This document shows, one piece after another, positions 1-5,392 of a stretch of 12,456 bases of DNA. The notes below the pieces were generated by a model. That model worked only from the letters and a program-made list of their open reading frames with translations. It ran no database searches and was not told where the DNA came from. Location of the stretch: the NCBI GenBank assembly GCA_902475475.1, contig CABRZY010000039.1, positions 1-12,456 of the forward strand. The letters run 5' to 3'. This stretch comes from an uncultured Collinsella sp. GTDB taxonomy: Bacteria; Actinomycetota; Coriobacteriia; Coriobacteriales; Coriobacteriaceae. The translations under genes and the position numbers were made by a program. Position 1 is the stretch's first letter, and every line of letters starts with the position of its first letter.

Positions 1-76
1 TTGATCGCGGCATGGCGAGCCGTTCGGGCATCCCGCCCCCGCTCATTCTTCAAGCGCTATTTCTACTATTTCTACC

Positions 77-97
77 CCGTCCCCAAATGGCAGACGG
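77..97 (-). repeat. Small hairpin with GGGGAC core just after a stop codon
   Basis: CCGTC (77-81) and GACGG (93-97) can pair around an 11-nt loop, starting 5 nt past the TAG of the zinc-ribbon membrane protein on the minus strand. It contains CCATTTGGGGAC (79-90, minus), which resembles the GGGGAC/GGGAC cores found after three other genes in the window. There is no U-tract, so it is not a convincing intrinsic terminator. It may be a degraded member of the same element family. Nothing else was seen in bases 1-102. Confidence 0.35.
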
Positions 98-102
98 CAT
101 GG

Positions 103-1386
103 CTACTCGTCCTGAGGTTCCTCGTCGGAGCTTGGCTCGGACGCCGGCTCAGGTGCAGGTGCCGGCTCAGGCTCAAGCTCAGGTGCAGGCTCGGACTCAG
201 ATGCCGTCTCAGGCTCGGGCGCCGGCTCAGGCTCGGTCGCGGGAGCGGGTGCAGGTGCCGGCGAAGCATCCGGAGCACCGTAACCCGAAGGGGTGGACTT
301 CTTCTCGAAGGGCAACACAAAAGTCAGGACGTCGTCCTTATCCTCATCGGCCCACTCGCTTGCATAGCGTGCGGCCCAATAGCCAACGGCACGGTGCTTG
401 AGCATCTTGCCAAAGACCGTAAGAAATACGGTGACGAAAGCGACCAGCACCAAGAACAGCGCGAGCGTGACGCCACCGCCGGTAACAATTGCCTCAATAC
501 CCGTAGGACGATAGTAGTAGCTATACATACCGACAGAGGCAATGGCGCCAAAGACGACCGTCAAGATCCATGTGACAACGTTGGCGACCAGGCCCGTCAA
601 AAACTCGGGAAGGAACGAAGCACAGAACAGCTTGGTCTTGTTGTGCTTAAACGCCGCCCAGACCTTATCGAGCGAAAACGCGCTCTCGACACGCCCGGTC
701 ACCGCAAAGTGCATCACGGCGATGTCGGCGAACATCTTAAAGAAGACACCCAGAATCGCCGAGGCAATTAGCGCCAGGACAAGCAGGCCAAGCGAACCGA
801 ACAGCGCAGCCTCGAGCGCATAAGAACCGTAATAAGAATACGAGCCCGCAGCGCCAATTACCACGCCCTCCACCAGCGAAAGCACTACACCGATAACGGG
901 AATGGCAGCGATAACCTCGAGCACGACCGAAATAACGCTCGAAAAGACTCCGAGACCAAACGACGTGGAACGCATCAGCGGACGATCCATGCCGTCATCG
1001 ATCTTAAGCGACAGATCGCGACCCCACTCGATGCCAAAGCCGGAACCGCACACGCTCGCAATGCAAGCTGCCAAAAAGCCGATGGCAGCCGCAATGCCGC
1101 CAATAACGGGAATAAACAACACGAGCACTGACACAACGCAAATCAGCGCCGGCAAAAACGCGATTTGGCATACACGCTGAAGCACGCCCGGAGTCTTGGT
1201 CATATCTTGGAACGCCTGAGCCACACAGCCCTTTGGCGCATTCGCCACGGGCGGTTGCGGAACAAACTGCTGGGGCTGAGGCTGTCCCTGGGGAGCGGGG
1301 CCAGCGGCACCGGCATTAGGAGCACCACACACGCCGCAGAACTTGTCGTTATCGCCCATGGGGGCGCCGCACTGCGAGCAGAACAT
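103..1386 (-). CDS. Zinc-ribbon polytopic membrane protein with Pro/Glu/Ala-rich tail
   Basis: Predicted 427-residue membrane protein of unknown function. The first 21 residues form a double CxxC zinc ribbon (Cys3, Cys6, Cys17, Cys20), the short knuckle common at the N-terminus of bacterial membrane proteins. A Pro/Gln-rich linker follows (about 28-50), then hydrophobic segments at about 74-114, 146-178, 197-218, 255-284 and 306-326, so roughly six to eight membrane spans. The tail (about 367-427) is a low-complexity [A/E]-P repeat. The ATG at 1386 is chosen because AAGGGA lies about 9 nt upstream and the protein then opens directly with the zinc ribbon; an in-frame upstream extension to 1458 lacks this support. 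It lies 149 bp downstream of the yitT-family gene on the same strand with no clear terminator between them, so co-transcription is possible. Function not recognised; a DUF4013-like membrane domain is one possibility, unverified. Confidence 0.85.
   Translation of the reverse strand: MFCSQCGAPMGDNDKFCGVCGAPNAGAAGPAPQGQPQPQQFVPQPPVANAPKGCVAQAFQDMTKTPGVLQRVCQIAFLPALICVVSVLVLFIPVIGGIAAAIGFLAACIASVCGSGFGIEWGRDLSLKIDDGMDRPLMRSTSFGLGVFSSVISVVLEVIAAIPVIGVVLSLVEGVVIGAAGSYSYYGSYALEAALFGSLGLLVLALIASAILGVFFKMFADIAVMHFAVTGRVESAFSLDKVWAAFKHNKTKLFCASFLPEFLTGLVANVVTWILTVVFGAIASVGMYSYYYRPTGIEAIVTGGGVTLALFLVLVAFVTVFLTVFGKMLKHRAVGYWAARYASEWADEDKDDVLTFVLPFEKKSTPSGYGAPDASPAPAPAPATEPEPAPEPETASESEPAPELEPEPAPAPEPASEPSSDEEPQDE
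134..259. repeat. Degenerate hexamer tandem repeat (21 units) coding for the Pro-rich tail
   Basis: About 21 consecutive six-base units of the form GGCTCA / GGTGCA / GGTGCC / GGCTCG on the plus strand. On the coding (minus) strand they give alternating [Ala/Glu]-Pro dipeptides at the C-terminus of the zinc-ribbon membrane protein. Because the period is six, all three codon phases stay largely open on both strands, which explains several long spurious open frames here. Such arrays can change length by slippage. Confidence 0.8.
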
Positions 1387-1535
1387 AGAATCATCCCTTC
1401 GTATCTTGAACGAATCACTTGGATCGCAAACGTTGTCTTTAGCATCATTATTGCCCAATGTGGGGTCAAATACTCAAAGATGACCGATTTGCAAGGTACA
1501 CGGCGCCAGCAGGCGGTTCGTTGAATACGTCTGTG

Positions 1536-2558
1536 CTAGTTCGTTCCGCGGAAGCCCTTGCCGACGATCTCGGAGCTGTCGACGATCGTGATAAAGGCAC
1601 CCGGATCGACCTCGCGCGCATAACGGCGCAGCTGCACGGCCTCGCGACGGCTCAGCACGCTCATGATCACCGTCACGCACTTGCCCGAGAAGGCACCGTA
1701 ACCGCGGCTGATGGTCGCCGTGCGGTTGAGATGCTTGACGATAAACTCCTCGACCTTAAGGGGCTCGGAACAAATGACTGTGCAGACCTTACGAAGGTGA
1801 ATGCTCTCGATGGCCTTGTCGACCACAAGCGTCTTGGCAAACAGGCCGAGCACGCAATACAGACCGACACGCGGGCCATACAAAAAGGCCGCGATGGTCA
1901 CGATGCCGATATCGACCAGTAGCAGGGCGCGGCCAATCTCGAGCGTGGTGCGGCGTTTGAGGATCATAGCGAGAATGTCCGTGCCACCCGTCGAGGCGCC
2001 GATGTCAAAGACGATGGCACTGCCGAGCGCCGGCAAGATGACGGCAAAGCACAGGTCGAGCCACATATCACCCGTCAGAGAGACATCGGTCGGAATGAAG
2101 AGCTCAAACAGCGAGACGTAGGCGGACAGCGCAAACGAGGCGAAGACGCTCCACAGGATTGCCTTGCGCTCCAAAAAGATAAAGCCCAAGACGACGAGAA
2201 CCGCGTTGATAATCCACATAAAAACGCCGACGGGCAGGGTCGGGAACAGCGTGGACAGAATGACCGACACGCCCGAGGTGCCGCCAAAAGCAAAGTGATT
2301 AGGGGTTTTAAACGCAACGATGGCGAAGGCCGTAAGAATCAGGCCCAGATTGAGCTCGGCAAAAAAGCGCGGGAAGCCCGGCTCCTGGCTGCGCTTTTGA
2401 CCGACACGCTCGCCGCGCTCGATATCGGTGCGATCAACCACGCGCTCCATCGGCACCACGGGAGGACGATGCACCTCCTCGGCAGCACGCGATGCCGCCT
2501 CTGCCGCGGCGGCCTCAATCGCCCATGCCTTGCTTTCTGTTTCGTGCTCGTCGGCCAT
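1536..2558 (-). CDS. YitT family membrane protein (DUF161/DUF2179)
   Basis: 340-residue membrane protein of the YitT family, which is widespread in Gram-positive bacteria with no settled biochemical role. After a charged, Ala/Glu-rich N-terminal extension (1-62), hydrophobic spans begin at about 68 (FAELNLGLILTAFAIVAF). The family signature GASTGGTDIL is at 187-196, followed by a further span pair (about 211-245). A soluble C-terminal DUF2179 domain (about 255-335) carries the typical RGYGAFSGK and DPGAFITIVDSSEIVGKGF stretches. The ATG at 2558 has GAGGGG about 9 nt upstream. The protein is longer than usual (family about 280-300), and the extra length is the N-terminal tail. Nothing in the sequence points to a substrate. 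Confidence 0.92.
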   Translation of the reverse strand: MADEHETESKAWAIEAAAAEAASRAAEEVHRPPVVPMERVVDRTDIERGERVGQKRSQEPGFPRFFAELNLGLILTAFAIVAFKTPNHFAFGGTSGVSVILSTLFPTLPVGVFMWIINAVLVVLGFIFLERKAILWSVFASFALSAYVSLFELFIPTDVSLTGDMWLDLCFAVILPALGSAIVFDIGASTGGTDILAMILKRRTTLEIGRALLLVDIGIVTIAAFLYGPRVGLYCVLGLFAKTLVVDKAIESIHLRKVCTVICSEPLKVEEFIVKHLNRTATISRGYGAFSGKCVTVIMSVLSRREAVQLRRYAREVDPGAFITIVDSSEIVGKGFRGTN

Positions 2559-2601
2559 TACGGCAACCCCTCGTTAACAATTTGGAAACAATGCGCCCAT
2601 T

Positions 2602-2629
2602 AGGGTAACGCGGAACGCGACGATTGCAA
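2602..2629 (-). promoter_or_regulatory. Candidate promoter for the yitT-family gene
   Basis: On the minus strand TTGCAA (2624-2629) is followed after 16 nt by TACCCT (2602-2607), about 45-70 nt upstream of the ATG. The -35 matches the consensus at 4 of 6 positions and the -10 is weak, so this is only a candidate. A separate promoter is needed because a terminator-like hairpin lies just upstream. Confidence 0.3.
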
Positions 2630-2647
2630 CCCCTAGTTAGACGAGCG

Positions 2648-2671
2648 GTATGCCCACATCGGGGGGCATAC
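2648..2671. repeat. 8-bp inverted repeat GTATGCCC/GGGCATAC
   Basis: A perfect 8-bp inverted repeat, GTATGCCC (2648-2655) and GGGCATAC (2664-2671), surrounds an 8-nt spacer. It sits between the putative asp23 terminator and the yitT-family promoter region. No T-run follows on either strand. It could be an operator, a second stem supporting termination, or a leader hairpin; the sequence does not decide. Confidence 0.4.
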
Positions 2672-2713
2672 AAATAACGGCCGGCCACGCTTTTGCTTGC
2701 GCGGTCGGCCGTT
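2672..2713 (-). terminator. Probable intrinsic terminator of the amaP-DUF2273-asp23 operon
   Basis: Read on the minus strand, AACGGCCGACC (2713-2703) pairs with GGCCGGCCGTT (2686-2676) with one mismatch. The stem can be extended by several pairs around a CAAGCAAAAG loop and is followed by ATTTGTAT. The stem is strong and the U-tract modest. It lies about 55 nt after the asp23 stop, beyond the dispersed repeat at 2714-2768. Confidence 0.55.
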
Positions 2714-2768
2714 TAACGTTTTCGCAGATAAAGCCTGCCAAAACAAACCTGTCCCTTTTTGGAAGGTT
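2714..2768 (-). repeat. Dispersed 55-bp palindromic element, copy 1
   Basis: Read on the minus strand this 55-bp unit starts at the second base of the asp23 TAA stop and runs to TAACG at 2714. It matches the unit at 7598-7652 (plus) at 50 of 55 positions. The central part is CCAAAAAGGGACAGGTTTG followed by TTTTGGCAGG. In this copy the long stem has two mismatches against the perfect stem of copy 2. It is REP-like: short, palindromic, intergenic, no coding capacity. No transposase is nearby. Confidence 0.75.
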
Positions 2769-3294
2769 ACTCGTGCTGGCTGGTGCGGTGCTCGTACTCC
2801 TCGGGGGTGATGACGTCCTCGATGCGCAGGTTGACGCCCGCCACCTCAAGGCCGGTCATCGCGGCAAGGCGCTCGGTGACACGTGCCTTGACATCGTCGA
2901 AGATCGCGGGCGCATAGGCGCCGTACTCGATAATGACGGAGATGTTGACGACCACGCGATTGTCATCGGTGACCTCAACCGTCACGCCCTTGGTCAGATT
3001 CTCGGCACCAAACTGCTCCTGCACAAAGTGCATAAGGTTACCCTTCATGCCCAGGACGTGCGGCACCTCGCGGGTGGCCATGGCGACGATCTTCTCGATC
3101 ACACCGTTGGAATAGGTCAGCGAGTCCTCGGACTCGTCTGTTTCCTCGTCCGCCTCCTCGTCGTCCTCATCAGCATCGGACTCGGCCTCGACAAGCGCCT
3201 CGTCCTCGAGCGTCACATCCTCGGCCTCGGCAGCGACGGTCTCGTCTGCCTCGAGCTCGGTATCGGCTACATCGACCTTCGTATTAAAAGCCAT
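2767..3294 (-). CDS. Asp23/Gls24 family envelope stress protein
   Basis: 175-residue Asp23 family protein. In staphylococci Asp23 is an abundant protein tethered to the membrane by AmaP and linked to cell-envelope stress. The Asp23 domain spans about 58-162: YSNGVIEKIVAMATREVPHVLGMKG, then KGVTVEVTDDNRVVVNISVIIEYG, then ERLAAMTGLEVAGVNLRIEDV. Residues 8-58 form a strikingly acidic Glu/Asp/Ala-rich extension without hydrophobic segments, longer than in the simplest family members. The ATG at 3294 has AAGGAGG 6 nt upstream, the strongest ribosome binding site in the window, consistent with high expression. It is the last gene of the operon, 44 bp after the DUF2273 gene. Its TAA stop is part of, or abuts, a dispersed palindromic repeat. 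Confidence 0.92.
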   Translation of the reverse strand: MAFNTKVDVADTELEADETVAAEAEDVTLEDEALVEAESDADEDDEEADEETDESEDSLTYSNGVIEKIVAMATREVPHVLGMKGNLMHFVQEQFGAENLTKGVTVEVTDDNRVVVNISVIIEYGAYAPAIFDDVKARVTERLAAMTGLEVAGVNLRIEDVITPEEYEHRTSQHE

Positions 3295-3338
3295 GGTTCC
3301 TCCTTATGCCTGCCGCAGATGCGACAGTCGAATACATA

Positions 3339-3716
3339 TTAGCGGCCGCTAAACAGACGGCCGAAGAAGTTGACGATCCCGTTCTCGCCGTCGCGAATTT
3401 GGCCGATCACGGCGCCGATCAGCACGAAGAATGCAATGACGAGCGTGTCCCACAGGCCGAGCGTGAGCACCAACACGGCGAGGATAAAGCCAGCGACGGC
3501 ACCGAGCGTGGTGTTGGGATGACGCACAGCATAGCTCCAGATGGCAGCGCCCGTACCCTTGATGAGACCCATAGCCTCGTCAAAATCCGCGGCTGCCGCG
3601 TCTTGTAACTCGGTTGCCTCTGCTTTGGAATCAACAGGTTCGTTCGCCGGCGTGGCGCTCTGGTCAATCGTCAGGCGCGGCGTACGAGCGGTCTTATCTT
3701 GATTGGTATCACTCAC
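3339..3716 (-). CDS. Small DUF2273-like membrane protein of the Asp23 operon
   Basis: 125-residue protein with a polar N-terminal half (1-55) and two closely spaced membrane spans (about 71-88 and 91-106: TLGAVAGFILAVLVLTLGL and TLVIAFFVLIGAVIGQ), ending in an amphipathic, basic tail. Small two-span DUF2273 proteins regularly sit between amaP and asp23; this one has an extended N-terminus compared with the usual 60 or so residues. The GTG at 3716 is chosen because GTGGAGG lies about 7 nt upstream. The start overlaps the amaP stop by 8 nt (GTGAGTGA), which indicates translational coupling. A much longer in-frame upstream extension overlaps amaP fully and is Arg/Pro-rich nonsense, so it is rejected. 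The exact role is unknown; it probably helps anchor or organise Asp23 at the membrane. Confidence 0.82.
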   Translation of the reverse strand: MSDTNQDKTARTPRLTIDQSATPANEPVDSKAEATELQDAAAADFDEAMGLIKGTGAAIWSYAVRHPNTTLGAVAGFILAVLVLTLGLWDTLVIAFFVLIGAVIGQIRDGENGIVNFFGRLFSGR

Positions 3717-4254
3717 CGGAAACCTCCACGGTCTGGACGGTAGTCTTGGACGGCAAAAAACGGACGCGCGCGGTCGTGCCCGGCGTGCCGAGCATGGTGT
3801 CGCAGGCCTCCTCGATACGTTGCTGCATCGCGGCTGCAAGGGAGGCCACGTCCCGGTCGTCAAGCGCGATAGCCTCGACCTTAAAACGGACGTGCGAATC
3901 GTCGGAGCCTTGGACGCGGGCCTCGACATGCTCGACCATCACGCGATCGTCGCGCTCTGCCGCAGTGCGAGCGCACGAAGAAAGCGCCGCAAGGGTAACC
4001 TCGATATTGCGCTCCCCCGCCGGATGCACGCAGGACGGCTCGCGACGAGCAAACATCAGGCGGAAGAAGCTTACCAGCACGCCGATCGCCACAACTCCGC
4101 CGCATGCCGTCACGACAATGCGCGGCATGGGGTCGCGCATCAGCAGCATAAAGCGATACGTATACGGCCCCCAAAACTGGCAGACAAGCGTACCCAGCGC
4201 CACGATGGCGGCGGCAAGATACACAATCGCTAGGGCTCGTTTGAGTACGCGCAC
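3709..4254 (-). CDS. amaP: Alkaline shock response membrane anchor protein AmaP
   Basis: 181-residue protein with two N-terminal membrane spans (about 8-26 and 46-66), followed by a soluble domain related to Asp23 (about 80-175, containing NIEVTLAALSSCARTAAERDD and VRFKVEAIALDDRDVASLAAAMQQRIEEA). This layout, upstream of a DUF2273 protein and Asp23, is the AmaP pattern: AmaP anchors Asp23 to the inner face of the membrane. The start is GTG at 4254, supported by AAGGGAG about 8 nt upstream. It is the first gene of a three-gene operon and overlaps the next start by 8 nt. A perfect TATAAT lies about 50 nt upstream inside the tail of the yebC terminator. Sequence similarity within AmaP is low, so the call leans partly on context. 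Confidence 0.82.
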   Translation of the reverse strand: MRVLKRALAIVYLAAAIVALGTLVCQFWGPYTYRFMLLMRDPMPRIVVTACGGVVAIGVLVSFFRLMFARREPSCVHPAGERNIEVTLAALSSCARTAAERDDRVMVEHVEARVQGSDDSHVRFKVEAIALDDRDVASLAAAMQQRIEEACDTMLGTPGTTARVRFLPSKTTVQTVEVSGE

Positions 4255-4304
4255 GTGGCGCTCCCTTCAAATCTCGGCTCTCGAAATGCAAAACGGTTCG
4301 CATC

Positions 4305-4310
4305 ATTATA
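4305..4310 (-). promoter_or_regulatory. Perfect TATAAT -10 box for the amaP operon
   Basis: The minus strand reads CTCTTTTATAATGATG here. The consensus -10 TATAAT lies 51 nt upstream of the amaP GTG. No good -35 is seen: the hexamer 17 nt upstream is TAGAGC, and the region is the terminator stem. So the site may be weak, activated, or served by an alternative sigma factor. Confidence 0.45.
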
Positions 4311-4351
4311 AAAGAGCCGGGTCCGGTGCTCTACGCACGCGGATCCGGCTC
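4311..4351 (-). terminator. Intrinsic terminator of yebC
   Basis: On the minus strand GAGCCGGATCCG (4351-4340) pairs with CGGACCCGGCTC (4325-4314), 11 of 12 positions complementary, around a 14-nt loop, and is followed by TTTTATAAT. It lies about 70 nt past the yebC TAG. A second short perfect hairpin, GCACGG/CCGTGC (4398-4415), is nearer the stop but has no U-tract. Confidence 0.7.
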
Positions 4352-4420
4352 ATCTATTCCACGAGGCTTGCATGCTCGCTTCATTATGCCCAGATATGCA
4401 CGGCTTAACCCGTGCGGGCG

Positions 4421-5227
4421 CTACTCCTCCTCGAGGGCAGCGATGACCTCGTCGGTCATGTCCATGGTGCTGTAAACATCCTGGACGTCGTCGAGCTCCT
4501 CAAGACGGTCGATGAGGCGCTGAACCTTCTTGGCGTCGGCGCCGGAGACCTCGGTCGGGGTGGTCGGGACCATGGTGGTCTCGGAGCCCTTGACCTGGAC
4601 GCCCTGCTCCTCGAGCGCCTTGGAGACAGCCATGACCTCGTTGGCAGTAGTCCAGACGATCCACTCCTCGCCGGCGTCCTCGTAGTCCTCGCCGCCGGCC
4701 TCGGCGATGGCCATCATGAACTCATCCTCGTCACCGGCAGCACCGTTGGCGATCATGGTCTCCTTCTTGGCGTTCTCGTCCAGGATCTCTTTGGCGACGA
4801 CGATCTGTCCCTTGCGCTCAAACTGGAAGGCGACGGAGCCGGAGGTGCCCAGGTTGCCACCAGCGTGGGAGAAGGCGGAACGGACATCAGCGGCGGTACG
4901 GTTGCGGTTGTCGGTCAGGCAGTCGACGTAGACGGCGACACCGGCGGGACCGTAGCCCTCGTACACGATGTTCTCGTAGACGGCAGCGTCGGCACCCGAA
5001 CCAAAAGCCTTGTCGATAGCGGACTTGATCTTGTCCTTAGGCATGGACTGAGCCTTGGCCTTGGCAACGGCAGCGGCGAGGCTGGCGTTGTTCTCGGGCA
5101 GCGGGTCACCGCCGAGACGGGCAGCAACGGTGATGTTGCGGCTGAGCTTGGAGAAGAGGGCGGAACGCTTGGCGTCCTGCGCGCCCTTACGATGCTTGGT
5201 TGTGGCCCACTTAGAGTGTCCGGACAT
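4421..5227 (-). CDS. yebC: YebC/PmpR family protein (probable translation/regulatory factor)
   Basis: 268-residue YebC/TACO1 family protein, cytoplasmic. Members have been described as transcriptional regulators (PmpR) and, for some, as factors that relieve ribosome stalling; the sequence alone does not separate these roles. It opens with the family N-terminus MSGHSKWATTKHRKGAQDAKR, followed by FSKLSRNITVAAR. The central stretch NIVYEGYGPAGVAVYVDCLTDNRNRT (84-109) and SHAGGNLGTSGSVAFQFERKG (about 119-139) are also typical. The end is acidic and slightly longer than the usual 240-250 residues. The ATG at 5227 has AGGAG about 7 nt upstream. It lies 165 bp downstream of the DUF6020-like gene with a weak -10-like TATATT (5277-5282), so it may have its own promoter, and it ends at its own terminator. 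Confidence 0.96.
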   Translation of the reverse strand: MSGHSKWATTKHRKGAQDAKRSALFSKLSRNITVAARLGGDPLPENNASLAAAVAKAKAQSMPKDKIKSAIDKAFGSGADAAVYENIVYEGYGPAGVAVYVDCLTDNRNRTAADVRSAFSHAGGNLGTSGSVAFQFERKGQIVVAKEILDENAKKETMIANGAAGDEDEFMMAIAEAGGEDYEDAGEEWIVWTTANEVMAVSKALEEQGVQVKGSETTMVPTTPTEVSGADAKKVQRLIDRLEELDDVQDVYSTMDMTDEVIAALEEE

Positions 5228-5356
5228 ACGTGTCTCCTATCGGTTTCGACCTAAAGCCCAGCGCAGATGCTCGGGCAATATAAACAAACGTCGTTATGAT
5301 ATACCTACTGGCCTGCGAGATAAACCCCAAAATGAAGGCGTCGTGATGATGTCCCC

Positions 5357-5392
5357 TTTGGTGCAAAGAAACCTGGCCCTCAATGCACCAAA
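5357..5392 (-). repeat. Perfect 9-bp hairpin abutting the stop of the DUF6020-like gene
   Basis: TTTGGTGCA (5357-5365) and TGCACCAAA (5384-5392) form a perfect 9-bp inverted repeat around an 18-nt spacer, starting directly after the TAA of the DUF6020-like gene. Read on the minus strand the second arm runs into GGGGAC (5356-5351), and the loop holds AAACCTGGCCCT (plus strand, 5369-5380), one base away from the AAACCTGTCCCT of the 55-bp element. No U-tract follows. It is probably a divergent member of the same palindromic family. The rest of the 5228-5356 gap shows only AT-rich promoter-like sequence. Confidence 0.6.

Noticed and set aside
1..771. Long plus-strand open frame rich in Arg/Leu across the left end
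   Set aside because: It is antisense to the zinc-ribbon membrane protein and stays open because of the hexamer repeat. The protein is low-complexity, has no domain, and has no ribosome binding site.
2641..2768. CRISPR array or riboswitch in the yitT/asp23 gap
   Set aside because: The palindromes are different from each other and not regularly spaced. No known riboswitch core is recognisable, and a terminator plus a dispersed repeat explains most of the structure.
3717..3929. N-terminal extension of the DUF2273 protein up to 3929
   Set aside because: It lies wholly inside amaP, is Arg/Pro-rich, and lacks a ribosome binding site. The GTG at 3716 has a good one and gives a normal family protein.
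4412..5254. 280-residue plus-strand open frame with Gly/Leu/Val-rich protein
   Set aside because: It is the exact antisense of yebC, whose family identity and ribosome binding site are clear. Long antisense frames are common in GC-rich genes.
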